Part shown: positions 20,085-28,937 of the stretch, in pieces
Layout: every line of letters starts with the position of its first letter
Numbering within the stretch: the stretch's first letter is position 1
Source of the DNA: Pseudoalteromonas luteoviolacea DSM 6061
Lineage (GTDB): Bacteria > Pseudomonadota > Gammaproteobacteria > Enterobacterales > Alteromonadaceae
DNA length: 64,000 bases
Direction: 5' to 3'
Assembly (NCBI RefSeq): GCF_001625655.1
Contig: NZ_AUYB01000103.1
Span: 302,030-366,029, forward strand
Notes under the pieces: generated by a model
What the model was told of the DNA's origin: nothing
The model's input: the letters and a program-made list of their open reading frames with translations, nothing else
The model's database searches: none
Translations under genes and position numbers: made by a program

Positions 20085-20822
20085 TTGGATAGCGACTTTC
20101 GGCAAGCATATTTGCTACATCGGCGACCCTACAGAGATTCGCAAGTGATGTTAAATATGCTGGTCGAAGGCATCGGCCAGCTTTCCATGGTGGCTCGTAT
20201 CAAAGGGAAAAGAGCACTTAGACAAAATGCTTCTTTGCAACCTTTTACATGCTTACTGGTTAGATTTGCTGGTAAGTATGATTTGAAATACTTGAATGAT
20301 TTTGAGATACATTCGCCACCTTTTCTGTTTAAAGGTATTCACCTTTACTGCGGCTTCTATCTGAATGAGCTATCTCATAGAATTATCCCAACCAATGAAC
20401 CGTTAGATCACGCATTCGAGTTATATCAAACCTACCTAAAACAACTGTATACAGCCAATCAATCAGTGGTAAACTCGGATCAACATGATAAAGCATCCGT
20501 AAGTGAACGAATCGAAGTAATACTTCGTAACTATGAGTTTCAACTGCTGTGTGAATTGGGCTTTGGTATTGAGTTTGATTACGACGCATTTGGTGAGCCA
20601 ATTGAAGCGTCACGATATTATCAGTTTGTGCGTGAAGTGGGGTTTTGCCCCAGTGAAGATATTCAACGTAGTTTTTCTGGCAGTACACTCCTTTCTATTG
20701 CTCAAGGCGAATACCAATCGCAGACAGCCAGAAGGCAGGCTAAAGCACTGAGCCGCTATTTATTAAAACCACTGCTTGGAAGTAAGCCACTTAAAAGCAG
20801 AGAATTATTTCAACCAAGGTAG
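20085..20822 (+). CDS. recO: DNA repair protein RecO
   Basis: A 245-residue RecO: N-terminal OB fold with [14 protein letters not shown] and RIKGKR, then a helical domain with [13 protein letters not shown]. It works with RecF and RecR to load RecA. The TTG start at 20085 directly follows the era stop with no gap, so translational coupling is likely; no ATG is available near the N-terminus. Confidence 0.93.
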   Translation: MDSDFRQAYLLHRRPYRDSQVMLNMLVEGIGQLSMVARIKGKRALRQNASLQPFTCLLVRFAGKYDLKYLNDFEIHSPPFLFKGIHLYCGFYLNELSHRIIPTNEPLDHAFELYQTYLKQLYTANQSVVNSDQHDKASVSERIEVILRNYEFQLLCELGFGIEFDYDAFGEPIEASRYYQFVREVGFCPSEDIQRSFSGSTLLSIAQGEYQSQTARRQAKALSRYLLKPLLGSKPLKSRELFQPR

Positions 20823-20826
20823 AATA

Positions 20827-21561
20827 ATGAAAGATATTTTATTGGGTGTTAACGTAGATCATATTGCCACACTTAGACAAGCTCGTGGTACTAGCTATCC
20901 AGATCCGGCACATGCAGCCGCTGTGGCTGAACATGCTGGCGCAGACGGCATAACGATTCATTTACGTGAAGATCGCCGCCATATTCAAGACCGAGACGTA
21001 TATGTGATGGCTAAAACAATTCAAACCCGTATGAATCTGGAGATTGCAGTAACAGACGAAATGCTGGATATCGCGGTTGAGGTAAAGCCTGAATACGTTT
21101 GTCTTGTACCAGAGAAGCGCGAAGAGCTCACTACAGAAGGTGGCTTGGACGTTGTGGGGAATCAACAAAAAGTAACAGAGGCTGTGCAGAAACTTGCAGA
21201 CGCAGGCATTAAGGTGTCTTTGTTTATAGATGCTGATAAAGCGCAGATTGATGCGGCAAAAGCGGCTGGTGCGCCTTACATTGAAATTCACACCGGCGCG
21301 TATGCAGATGCGCATTCAGAGAGTGAACAAAATGCTGAACTTGAGCGCATACGTGAAGGTGTGCAGTACGCTCACGGACTAGGTATTATTGTTAATGCTG
21401 GGCACGGCCTACATTATCACAATATCAAACCTATCGCAGAAATGCCTGAGATATATGAGCTAAACATTGGCCATGCCATTATTGCTAGAGCTGCGATTGA
21501 TGGTTTGGAGAAAGCTGTTAGGGATATGAAACGTTTGATGCTTGAAGCGCGTCAAGCATAG
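20827..21561 (+). CDS. pdxJ: Pyridoxine 5-phosphate synthase
   Basis: A 244-residue TIM-barrel enzyme that condenses 1-deoxyxylulose 5-phosphate with 3-amino-2-oxopropyl phosphate in vitamin B6 synthesis. The start is moved to the ATG at 20827, four bases after the recO stop, since the family begins [19 protein letters not shown] longer frame exists upstream inside recO but is not homologous. The [19 protein letters not shown] motif is intact. acpS, its usual follower in E. coli, is absent here. Confidence 0.96.
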   Translation: MKDILLGVNVDHIATLRQARGTSYPDPAHAAAVAEHAGADGITIHLREDRRHIQDRDVYVMAKTIQTRMNLEIAVTDEMLDIAVEVKPEYVCLVPEKREELTTEGGLDVVGNQQKVTEAVQKLADAGIKVSLFIDADKAQIDAAKAAGAPYIEIHTGAYADAHSESEQNAELERIREGVQYAHGLGIIVNAGHGLHYHNIKPIAEMPEIYELNIGHAIIARAAIDGLEKAVRDMKRLMLEARQA

Positions 21562-21580
21562 TTTTACAGCTAACTTAATA

Positions 21581-21611
21581 AAAACCCCAGCTAGTTGGCT
21601 GGGGTTTTTTA
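21581..21611. terminator. Bidirectional terminator between pdxJ and bcp
   Basis: AAAACCCCAG and CTGGGGTTTT arms around an eight-base loop, with a T-run to 21611 on the plus strand and an A-run upstream that gives a T-run on the minus strand. It ends both pdxJ and bcp. Confidence 0.9.
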
Positions 21612-21612
21612 T

Positions 21613-22086
21613 TTATGCTTGTTCAGCTAAATAGTCGATGACTACTTGGTGGTGTTCTTTAGTTTTGAACTTATTGAACACATGCTTTACTTTACCGTCT
21701 TGTCCAACCAAGAAACTGATGCGATGAATACCATCGTATTCTTTACCCATAAACTTCTTTAAACCCCAAACGCCAAATGCATCTGCGATTGCATGATCTT
21801 CGTCTGAGAGTAAGTCAAAGTTCAATTCTTTTTTTGTTTCGAAGTTTTTTAATTTTTTCACAGGATCAGGGCTAATACCCACAGCAACCGTATTGTATTG
21901 CGCAAGTTGCTCTTTATGGTCACGCAGTTGTTCCGCCTGAACTGTACACCCAGGGGTTAATGCTTTCGGGTAAAAATAGACTAAAACCTGGTTTTCGCTG
22001 AGTAGGTTACTTAGCTCTATAGTTTCACCATTTTGATTTTCAAGATTAAAACTAGGTGCGTTATCACCTGCTTGTAATGTATTCAT
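21613..22086 (-). CDS. bcp: Thioredoxin-dependent peroxiredoxin, BCP type
   Basis: A 157-residue BCP/PrxQ peroxiredoxin that reduces hydroperoxides. The peroxidatic cysteine is C47 in T-P-G-C-T-V-Q-A. In E. coli BCP a second cysteine lies five residues on; here that position is E52 and no other cysteine is present, so this is a one-Cys form that must be resolved by another thiol. It is paired with the gcvR-like gene, nine bases away, as in E. coli. Confidence 0.92.
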   Translation of the reverse strand: MNTLQAGDNAPSFNLENQNGETIELSNLLSENQVLVYFYPKALTPGCTVQAEQLRDHKEQLAQYNTVAVGISPDPVKKLKNFETKKELNFDLLSDEDHAIADAFGVWGLKKFMGKEYDGIHRISFLVGQDGKVKHVFNKFKTKEHHQVVIDYLAEQA

Positions 22087-22095
22087 TTATGATCC

Positions 22096-22629
22096 TTAGC
22101 GAATGCGTCTGAAAACATAGTGTACGTTTGAAATACCAGAAAGTTCTTCAAACTTTTCTTTAAATTGATCAAAGTCTAATTCGCAAGGCGTATTAAACTC
22201 CAATAAGCAACTCATGTGCATTTCGCCTTGTTCTTCAAAGGTATCAGATTTCAAAGAGCAAATGCTCATTTTCTGCTCCGCAAAAAAACGTGTCACGCGG
22301 CTGAGCGTACCTTGAGTATCAAGGCCAGAGTATTCTAATGTGTATCCAGCACCAAATTCATTTTCAGTGTGTCTAGAAGTACGTTTCATCATCGTCAACA
22401 AGCCGAGTTCTACACTTTTTACTGGTAGCGTATGTTCTACGCGACTAATTGCGGCCATATCGCCAGAAAGCAACATGATGAAAGTAAATTCGTTGCCCAA
22501 AATTGCAATTCGGCTATCAATGATGTTGCAGTTACATTCACTCACTAATTGTGTGAGTTCGCTTACTATACCGGATCTATCTTCCCCGATAGCAGTTAAA
22601 ACAAGTTGATGTGAGGTAAAAGTAGTCAT
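22096..22629 (-). CDS. gcvR: Glycine cleavage regulator GcvR-like ACT protein
   Basis: A 177-residue protein made of two ACT domains (about 8-80 and 92-172). It starts with LVLTAIGEDRSGIVSELTQLV and continues with the second ACT SGLDTQGTLSRVTRFFAEQ, the GcvR pattern. GcvR binds glycine and restrains GcvA in the glycine cleavage system. Neither GcvA nor the gcv genes are in the window. It is in a two-gene operon with bcp. Confidence 0.88.
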   Translation of the reverse strand: MTTFTSHQLVLTAIGEDRSGIVSELTQLVSECNCNIIDSRIAILGNEFTFIMLLSGDMAAISRVEHTLPVKSVELGLLTMMKRTSRHTENEFGAGYTLEYSGLDTQGTLSRVTRFFAEQKMSICSLKSDTFEEQGEMHMSCLLEFNTPCELDFDQFKEKFEELSGISNVHYVFRRIR

Positions 22630-22910
22630 TCCGACATCCTAGTGAGCCTTTGCTAAATTGAGTTATGGCGACTGATTTTTGGTTATACGAAGGCGGATAC
22701 TATCATAGTTTACAACTGAGTCCCACCGCAGCAATTTGTCTAAGGCAGTTCTCTAAGACAATTCAAGCGCTCTATTCTTGTGTTTGAAAGGTTTGCCAAG
22801 TAACATAGTGCAAATTTTTTCGAAATTTATCTGTCGCTGTGAAACAAAAATTATTGAGTTTGGCAGTGAACCATTTCAGCATTCCTTAATCTTAAGTGAA
22901 AGAACAATTA

Positions 22911-22916
22911 TATAAT
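22911..22916 (+). promoter_or_regulatory. Probable -10 element upstream of bamC
   Basis: TATAAT 24 bases before the bamC start. No convincing -35 was found (TTAATC at 22886 gives a 19-base spacer). This 310-base region (22630-22939) is the divergent gap between gcvR and bamC. It lacks the dapA gene that often lies here and shows no other recognisable feature. Confidence 0.4.
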
Positions 22917-22939
22917 AGGTTTGCTAAGGAGTTTTATTA

Positions 22940-24001
22940 GTGCAGTATTGGGTCCCTAAGGCGCTAACGTTAGGCGTTGTACTTGGTTTATCAGGTTGTA
23001 GTGTTTTTACCAACGACGCTCATCAAAAGAAAAACTATCGCGTTCACGAAGCTGTGCAAGTTCCAGCAGATCTTGAGCAACCTTATCAAGACCAAGAGTT
23101 TAAAATGAGAGTTGCTACCTACGACAATGATCAGGAAGCGAAAAGTTACCGACCACCTCAGCAAGTTTTAACACTTGCAAAAGGCAGCTGGGCAGAAGAC
23201 AAAGAAGATGTAGCACGCATTTATTTTGATAAGAATGACGGCATTGAACATTTAGACGAATTTATTTGGCGTTCGGTAGAAAGTGTTATTTCAAGTCATG
23301 AAGCCAGCATTAGCGATGACAGTCGTAGTCAAGGCAAACTAACAACAGGTTGGTATTCTTTGATAAAAGCAGAAGAGGGCTGGTTTTGGGAAACTGAGAA
23401 AGAAGTTTCTAGACAGCGTTTTGAATTTGTTTTATCTCAAAAAGAACACCAAAGAACAGCATCCTTGCAGGCAAAATTGGTTGGTTATGAAAGTGATGAA
23501 GTGCCGCTAAATGATTTGTTGCAACAGCAGTTAGAGGTGCGCGCAATAAATGAAGTTGTAGCAGAGTTTGATTACCAATATCGTTTACTGCAGGTCGAAT
23601 TGCGTAAACAGCAGGGAGTATTGTCACTTGATCTTGGCTTTGACCTTGATGGAAATGCCGCACTGATTACCCTTGCCGATAGAAGTACAGTAATGGAAAG
23701 GCTATCTAACTTCTTAGAGCGCGTAAACTTTACAGTTATCAGAATTGATGAAGATAGCAGTGAAGTGTTGGTTAGATATGAAGCACCGGAAAACAGTGTT
23801 TGGGATTCTATTTGGGGTGAGGAAGCGCCTACACTCGCTATTCCTGATGGCGATTATACGATAAAAGTAGGCACTACGGATGATGAGCAAACATCACTGA
23901 CCTGGTTCGATGCAGAACGAAATGTATTAGATGCAACAATGATGAAGACCCTTCAACAGGGGTTAGTTGAAGCATTAAGAAACCGCGGACTAAGTATATA
24001 A
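22940..24001 (+). CDS. bamC: Outer-membrane assembly lipoprotein BamC
   Basis: A 353-residue lipoprotein with a lipobox L-S-G-C at about residues 18-21. The BamC-type N-terminal unstructured segment precedes two helix-grip domains (about 100-215 and 225-345). It is a component of the BAM complex with BamA, BamB, BamD and BamE. The GTG start has AAGGAG eight bases upstream. In E. coli bamC follows dapA; that gene is missing here, so bamC probably has its own promoter. Confidence 0.87.
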   Translation: MQYWVPKALTLGVVLGLSGCSVFTNDAHQKKNYRVHEAVQVPADLEQPYQDQEFKMRVATYDNDQEAKSYRPPQQVLTLAKGSWAEDKEDVARIYFDKNDGIEHLDEFIWRSVESVISSHEASISDDSRSQGKLTTGWYSLIKAEEGWFWETEKEVSRQRFEFVLSQKEHQRTASLQAKLVGYESDEVPLNDLLQQQLEVRAINEVVAEFDYQYRLLQVELRKQQGVLSLDLGFDLDGNAALITLADRSTVMERLSNFLERVNFTVIRIDEDSSEVLVRYEAPENSVWDSIWGEEAPTLAIPDGDYTIKVGTTDDEQTSLTWFDAERNVLDATMMKTLQQGLVEALRNRGLSI

Positions 24002-24023
24002 TTACAAACCGCTAAAGTAGTTC

Positions 24024-24054
24024 AGAAAAGAGCATTCGCTCTTTTCTTTTTTTT
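24024..24054 (+). terminator. Rho-independent terminator of bamC
   Basis: AGAAAAGAGC and GCTCTTTTCT arms with an ATTC loop and a long T-run. It ends bamC before the YjiH-type gene. Confidence 0.9.
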
Positions 24055-24066
24055 GTGGGTATAGAA

Positions 24067-25440
24067 ATGATGTCAGATACAACGCATTCTTCACAAGTGA
24101 ATTGGCGAACATGGTTCGCATTTTTGGTGCCATCACTCATAGGTGTTTTTCTATTTATGACACCTGTTCCAGAAGGTGAAGGCATGACAATTCCGATCGC
24201 GAAGATGTCTAAAATATTGCAGGGCTGGACTGAACCGTTTATCCATGCATTGATATTAGCCATCGTATGTATAACAGGTCTTTTAAGTGTTGTTGTCAAA
24301 GTGTTTAAACCAAAACCTTTACTTAAAATCGACTTAGTTAGGCATTTGTTCGATGTGAGTTGGTTATGGGTTGTGACCAGATTGTTTGGTATGTTGTTTA
24401 TCATTATGACTTTTTTCCAAGTCGGTCCTGAGTTAATACATTCTAAAGCAACGGGTGCTTTGGTCTTACACGATCTATTACCTGTTTTGTTCTCGGTATT
24501 TTTGTTAGCAGGCTTGCTGTTGCCGCTTTTGCTAAATTTTGGTCTGTTAGAGCTGGTTGGTACGTTACTTACAAAAATAATGAGACCTGTATTTGGCGTC
24601 CCAGGACGCAGCGCTGTGAACTGTGTTGCCTCATGGTTAGGAGATGGTAGTGTTGGTATCTTAATGACATCTCGTCAATATGAAGATAAGCATTACACAC
24701 AGCGTGAAGCGGCTATCATTGGTACTACATTTTCTGCGGTATCAATTACTTTCTGTTTAGTCGTGATCGGTCAAGTTAAATTAGAGCACTTATTTGCTCC
24801 ATTTTATTTGACTGTATGTGCAGCAGGTATCGTGGCGGCGATCATCGTACCAAGGTTACCACCACTGAGCTTTAAGAAAAATGTTTACGTAGATGGCACA
24901 ACTCACAATGAAGATTCAGAAGCCGTGCCTGAAGGTAAGACTCTTTTGGGCCACTCGCTAGATGTCGCATTAGACAAAGCGCATAAAGCGCCAGGTGTTC
25001 GAGGGACGGTTAAGGAAGGCGTGCATAATGCGCTAGATATGTTGTTCGCAGTTTTACCTGTTGTGATGGCGGTTGGTACTTTTGCACTAATAATTGCAGA
25101 AGAAACTCCCATTTTCCAATTTTTAGGTCAGCCATTCATTCCGTACTTAGAGTTGTTACAAGTACCGGAAGCGGCGAAAGCGGCAGAAACGATAGTGGTT
25201 GGGTTTGCAGATATGTTTATCCCTTCTATTTTGGCTGCGGGTAGCATAGAGAGTGATGTCACGCGCTTTATCGTTGCTGCACTGAGCGTTACACAGCTAA
25301 TATACATGTCTGAAGTTGGCGCGCTGTTGCTTGGCAGTAAAATACCAGTCAACATCTTTGAGTTATTTGCCGTGTTTATCTTAAGAACACTCGTAACTCT
25401 ACCAGTGATTGCTTTGATGGCGCATTGGTTAGTAGGCTAA
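24067..25440 (+). CDS. YjiH family polytopic membrane protein
   Basis: A roughly 457-residue membrane protein with about ten hydrophobic helices, in the YjiH family with a nucleoside-recognition (Gate) type domain: FLVPSLIGVFLFMTPV near the N-terminus, the NCVASWLGDGSVGILMTSRQYEDKHYTQREA segment (split here, residues about 188-218), and a C-terminal VGFADMFIPSILA block. The transported substrate is unknown. The ATG at 24067 or 24070 is preferred over the GTG at 24055 that lies on the terminator tail. Confidence 0.83.
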   Translation: MMSDTTHSSQVNWRTWFAFLVPSLIGVFLFMTPVPEGEGMTIPIAKMSKILQGWTEPFIHALILAIVCITGLLSVVVKVFKPKPLLKIDLVRHLFDVSWLWVVTRLFGMLFIIMTFFQVGPELIHSKATGALVLHDLLPVLFSVFLLAGLLLPLLLNFGLLELVGTLLTKIMRPVFGVPGRSAVNCVASWLGDGSVGILMTSRQYEDKHYTQREAAIIGTTFSAVSITFCLVVIGQVKLEHLFAPFYLTVCAAGIVAAIIVPRLPPLSFKKNVYVDGTTHNEDSEAVPEGKTLLGHSLDVALDKAHKAPGVRGTVKEGVHNALDMLFAVLPVVMAVGTFALIIAEETPIFQFLGQPFIPYLELLQVPEAAKAAETIVVGFADMFIPSILAAGSIESDVTRFIVAALSVTQLIYMSEVGALLLGSKIPVNIFELFAVFILRTLVTLPVIALMAHWLVG

Positions 25441-25453
25441 ATACTGATTAGGG

Positions 25454-25479
25454 CAGTGGAGTTACTTTTAATTCCACTG
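25454..25479. terminator. Hairpin between convergent genes
   Basis: CAGTGGA and TCCACTG arms between the yjiH-like gene and the convergent DUF2897 gene. Only weak T-runs follow on either side. Confidence 0.5.
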
Positions 25480-25481
25480 TC

Positions 25482-25676
25482 TTAGTGCTTTTCATTTTGA
25501 GTTGAATCTTGCTGGTCATTTTCTTCAGCGTCATCGCTTTTTATTTGCTTATCAATTTTGTCTTTCACATTGAACTTAGTAGCATACTTTAAAAGCGTTA
25601 TGTTGCCTATGATATAGCCAAGCACCGCAACAATAATTAAAATTATTTGCCACGTTTCTAACTTGTCTTCACCCAT
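25482..25676 (-). CDS. DUF2897 family small membrane protein
   Basis: A 64-residue protein with one hydrophobic helix (about residues 9-30, WQIILIIVAVLGYIIGNITLL) and a charged Lys/Asp-rich tail. The size, single helix and the GNI-x-LLK segment match the DUF2897 family of Alteromonadales and Vibrionales. The function is unknown. It stands alone between convergent and divergent neighbours. Confidence 0.72.
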   Translation of the reverse strand: MGEDKLETWQIILIIVAVLGYIIGNITLLKYATKFNVKDKIDKQIKSDDAEENDQQDSTQNEKH

Positions 25677-25906
25677 TAATCTGGTCTCTCGTCGTGCGTT
25701 GTTCAGTTCACATAAACTTCTGATAAATATTCTAGAAGTTATAAATCACAGTCTACTAAAATCGCGCTGATTGTTCGACCAATAATAATTGTAAATAGTG
25801 TGAGATATTCGCAGCATTTTAACTTTACAATTGGTATGATCGGCGGTGATGAAAGTTTTGCAAATGATTGTAAACCTTTCTAGAACATTTCACTTTTGAA
25901 TAATTA

Positions 25907-27256
25907 ATGGTTTGTGCATCCATGGAGCAAGTTTTAATTTGGCCTTCTCAGTTCCCTCTGCTACTAAAAGGGCTTGTTGAAGATAATGGCGCCTTTATTC
26001 TAGACGCCTTAGAGGCATGGCCAGAATGTGAAGCAGTGAAGGATGAACAGGGTGTAGTGTCACAAGTATTACCGCCTATTTTTTATGTTGCATGGCTTCA
26101 GCCTTTAGACCCCTTTGAGTCTTGTTTTTTTCAGCACATTGATGAGTATGATGAGGAAGCGCATCAATATGTCGCTGGGCTGTTACAGCACATTGCTGCT
26201 GTGGGCATGAGCAAAGACGAGTTAACTCTTAAGCTACTGGGTGGCTTAGCTAAATATTCCGGTATTAAAGCACAAGCAAAACTGCAGTCGAAAGTTTCAT
26301 TTGTAGACTTATTACTAAAAAATAAACTACACAAGACGCTCTCGTGGCTCTTGGCAAGCGATTTTAAGCTTTCACCTGCGCAGGCGTGTGAATTTTGGAT
26401 TAATGGCTCTACAACAGCAAGAGAAAGCGTAACTGCCCATTACCAAAGTGCGTTACAAAATCTATCACAAACTCAACTCGAAGCTGTCAAAAGGCTGAAT
26501 GATGGGGAAGACTGTGATGGGTTACTAAATCTTTTGTGCAATGAGGAAGAGTTACTGCATATATTGGACAATGCGTTACTAGAGCAAGTTATGTCTGGTA
26601 CGGCAAAGCAATCAAATATGTTGTCTCTAATCGAAAAAGGTGCAAAAGGGCACGGTAAAGACAGCGCCGGAAAGTCGGCGATGATGTGGATTGTTGAAAA
26701 GGGATTTGTCAGTGCAGCACAGGCATTGCGAAGTTTTCACTGTGCCGTTTCCTTGGATGACCTTGGTCGCAACCTCATGCATTATGCAGTATTGTCCAAC
26801 TCTAAGCCGATGTTGGAACTCGTTGAAGAGATGGGAGTGGATCCTCGGTTGGCTGATATATCTGGTTGTACTCCATATCGATTAGCGTCAGAAAACCAAT
26901 CTGTGAGCGCCAAGAAGTATCTTGAAAAGCGCGGTATTATTGAACTTAGTGATGATGCAAAGTATCAGCGTATCTTCAGAGTCTATATTTTAAAGGCTTT
27001 AGTGGTGCTACTTCTTCCAGTACAGATGGCACTGTTTTTTGACTCGAGTAGAGACAATAAACTCTCTATGATCATATTGTTGTCTAGCTGTACTTTATTT
27101 ATATTCGCACTTGCGCGACTATTAAAAGGCAGAAAGCTGTTCCCCAGAGTAAAGCTACCTTTGACGCTTCGTTGTCTGGGTGCAATGAGCTGGTTGAGTT
27201 TAGCGATTCAAGCACTATTTACTGTGACAATGTGTTTGGCGGTGATGAGTAGCTAG
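25907..27256 (+). CDS. Large ankyrin-repeat-like protein with C-terminal membrane segment
   Basis: A 449-residue protein not recognised as a characterised family. Residues about 1-240 are helical and acidic. A short ankyrin-like set (about 245-345) carries LGRNLMHYAVLSNSKPMLELVEE and SGCTPYRLASE repeats. Two hydrophobic helices lie at about 360-380 and 385-405, and another follows near 430. It is probably a membrane-tethered scaffold or sensor; that is inference. The initial ATGG may be used from ATG 25921 (MEQVLIWP), five codons downstream. A convergent hairpin separates it from bamE. Confidence 0.6.
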   Translation: MVCASMEQVLIWPSQFPLLLKGLVEDNGAFILDALEAWPECEAVKDEQGVVSQVLPPIFYVAWLQPLDPFESCFFQHIDEYDEEAHQYVAGLLQHIAAVGMSKDELTLKLLGGLAKYSGIKAQAKLQSKVSFVDLLLKNKLHKTLSWLLASDFKLSPAQACEFWINGSTTARESVTAHYQSALQNLSQTQLEAVKRLNDGEDCDGLLNLLCNEEELLHILDNALLEQVMSGTAKQSNMLSLIEKGAKGHGKDSAGKSAMMWIVEKGFVSAAQALRSFHCAVSLDDLGRNLMHYAVLSNSKPMLELVEEMGVDPRLADISGCTPYRLASENQSVSAKKYLEKRGIIELSDDAKYQRIFRVYILKALVVLLLPVQMALFFDSSRDNKLSMIILLSSCTLFIFALARLLKGRKLFPRVKLPLTLRCLGAMSWLSLAIQALFTVTMCLAVMSS

Positions 27257-27265
27257 AAGAAGCAT

Positions 27266-27290
27266 TGGCAGGCATTAACTAAGCCTGCCA
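27266..27290. terminator. Hairpin between convergent genes
   Basis: TGGCAGGC and GCCTGCCA arms (eight bases) with a nine-base loop, between the ankyrin-like gene and bamE. No T-run is present, so termination strength is uncertain. Confidence 0.5.
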
Positions 27291-27306
27291 CAGAGCTAAT
27301 AGGGGT

Positions 27307-27666
27307 TTACTGATCTAGGGGCGTGTTAAAATCTGCTGGTTTTTCAAAGTCACCAGTCACATCAACTAACTTATCATTTTCGAAATAGACAGTTAAGCTT
27401 TTACGCATTTCAGATTCTCTATCAATGTTGAACACATAGTTATAGTGCCATTTGCTAGAATCGAAAGCATCTTTGGCTACAGGAGTACCTAACACGTACA
27501 AAACTTGCTCTCTAGTCATTTGAACCCTTAGCTTGTCTATATCAGACTGTTCTAGGAAGTTACCCTGAGGAACATTGATCCTATAAACCCAGCTTGAACA
27601 ACCGGATAAAAAAATACTCAATATGGCGGCTGTTAGCCAAGTTAAAAGGAGTTTATTGTACTGCAT
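27307..27666 (-). CDS. bamE: Outer-membrane assembly lipoprotein BamE
   Basis: A 119-residue SmpA/OmlA lipoprotein of the BAM complex. The lipobox L-S-G-C lies at about residues 19-23. The BamE pattern follows: YRINVPQGNFLEQSDIDKLRVQM (about 28-50), LGTPV, and WHYNYVF. It is leftward, facing the GIY-YIG gene divergently. Confidence 0.93.
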   Translation of the reverse strand: MQYNKLLLTWLTAAILSIFLSGCSSWVYRINVPQGNFLEQSDIDKLRVQMTREQVLYVLGTPVAKDAFDSSKWHYNYVFNIDRESEMRKSLTVYFENDKLVDVTGDFEKPADFNTPLDQ

Positions 27667-27789
27667 GTATGTGTGTATCCTTATTTTTGGTTATTACGAA
27701 TGATACAGATTGCATAAAGAAGGTAAAGTAGATTGTGCGTTTCGACCATGTAATTTACAAAAAGTTTCCAATAGCGAGAAAATATAATA

Positions 27790-28155
27790 GTGAATAAGAA
27801 CAAACCTGATGACACAAATTGGTTACTTTACGTCATTGAAAATGCTCAAGGCCACTGGTATACGGGAATTACTAACGATTTGGAGCGGCGGATCACTCAG
27901 CATCGCAATGGGAAAGGCGCAAAAAGCTTAAGAGGTAAAGGACCTCTTAAGCTGATCATTGCTTTATCCGGTCTTACAAAAGTAGATGCCGCTAAATTAG
28001 AGTGGCAAGTTAAGAAGCTTAACAAAAAGCAAAAGATTCAATTGGTCTCTGAGGCGCTGGAGTCTGCATATGAGCGCACTAATCCTGTAATTGAGTTTGA
28101 AACTTGCGCTAGTTTTTCAAGGTTAATTTCGGTCAAAGCGTCTTCTGTGGTGTGA
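27790..28155 (+). CDS. GIY-YIG nuclease superfamily protein (YhbQ-like)
   Basis: A 121-residue UPF0213/YhbQ-type GIY-YIG domain protein: LLYVI (residues 12-16), WYTGITNDLERRITQHRNGKGAKSLR (split here, about 22-47), and a C-terminal KKLNKKQK. The biological role in YhbQ relatives is not established. The core ends near residue 95. The last 39 codons overlap the convergent M28 peptidase gene by 118 bases and are probably a nonconserved extension. The start is GTG. Confidence 0.82.
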   Translation: MNKNKPDDTNWLLYVIENAQGHWYTGITNDLERRITQHRNGKGAKSLRGKGPLKLIIALSGLTKVDAAKLEWQVKKLNKKQKIQLVSEALESAYERTNPVIEFETCASFSRLISVKASSVV

Positions 28156-28937
28156 TGATTTTTATCTACACCTGAGCCAAAGTAAATAAAGGGTATTTTG
28201 GCGCGATGGAAAGGGTAGTGATCGCTCGCGCGTAACCAATCAATTTGCGGTTCATTTAGTCTTCTCGCCATTCTTTTTGAAGAAAAATACATTTTTAATG
28301 GCACGGCATATCGCTCGAAAAGACTGATAACTGAGTTTTTTTCAGGTTTTATACTAGAAGATGCTAGCGCATACAACTCATTGCGCTTTTGCATGTCTAG
28401 CATATCTAAATTGATATTCATGAAGATTGGCTTGTGGTCAAGCTGAGAAACAAAATGTTTTGCTCCATGTAACCCTTTTTCTTCTGCATCCGTGGCAACA
28501 AAAATAATATCTCTGTTGAGCTTAGTGCCATTTAGTTGTCTGGCAATATCAATCATAACTGCCACACCTGTGGCATTGTCATTTGCGCCTGGGTAGTGTT
28601 TATATCCATTTTTACCTAGGTGGTCATAGTGTGCAGTGATGACAAGGGCTGATTGGCAATGTTTCAACGTACAGCGCATAGTTGCAACAACATTATGGCC
28701 AGTGCCAGAACCAAAAAAACCTTGTTTGAATTGAAAACTACTAATCTCTACGTCCATAGCAAACTTCTCAAATTGCCTATGAATGTAAAAGGCACTGCGG
28801 TGAGGCTCGGACGCCCCAGAAGGGCGTCCTTCAAACTCAATACTCGTTAATATCGTCATATCTCTACTCAAGGTAGAGGCTTGCGAGTAAAAAGAGACTA
28901 TAAGTAGTAGCAGTGTATTAATTCTTAGCCACTGCAT
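28038..28937 (-). CDS. Secreted M28 family metallopeptidase
   Basis: A 299-residue zinc peptidase with a signal peptide (about 1-20). Expected metal and catalytic residues are H103 and D105 (HYDHLG), D120 (GANDNATG), E152-E153 (DAEEKGLHG), D178 (NLDMLD) and H262 (NHHTTED). These match the M28 set. Its substrate is unknown; aminopeptidase activity is the common family function. It overlaps the upstream TPR lipoprotein gene by 20 bases, so the two are surely co-translated, and its 3-prime end overlaps the convergent GIY-YIG gene. Confidence 0.88.
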   Translation of the reverse strand: MQWLRINTLLLLIVSFYSQASTLSRDMTILTSIEFEGRPSGASEPHRSAFYIHRQFEKFAMDVEISSFQFKQGFFGSGTGHNVVATMRCTLKHCQSALVITAHYDHLGKNGYKHYPGANDNATGVAVMIDIARQLNGTKLNRDIIFVATDAEEKGLHGAKHFVSQLDHKPIFMNINLDMLDMQKRNELYALASSSIKPEKNSVISLFERYAVPLKMYFSSKRMARRLNEPQIDWLRASDHYPFHRAKIPFIYFGSGVDKNHHTTEDALTEINLEKLAQVSNSITGLVRSYADSSASETN

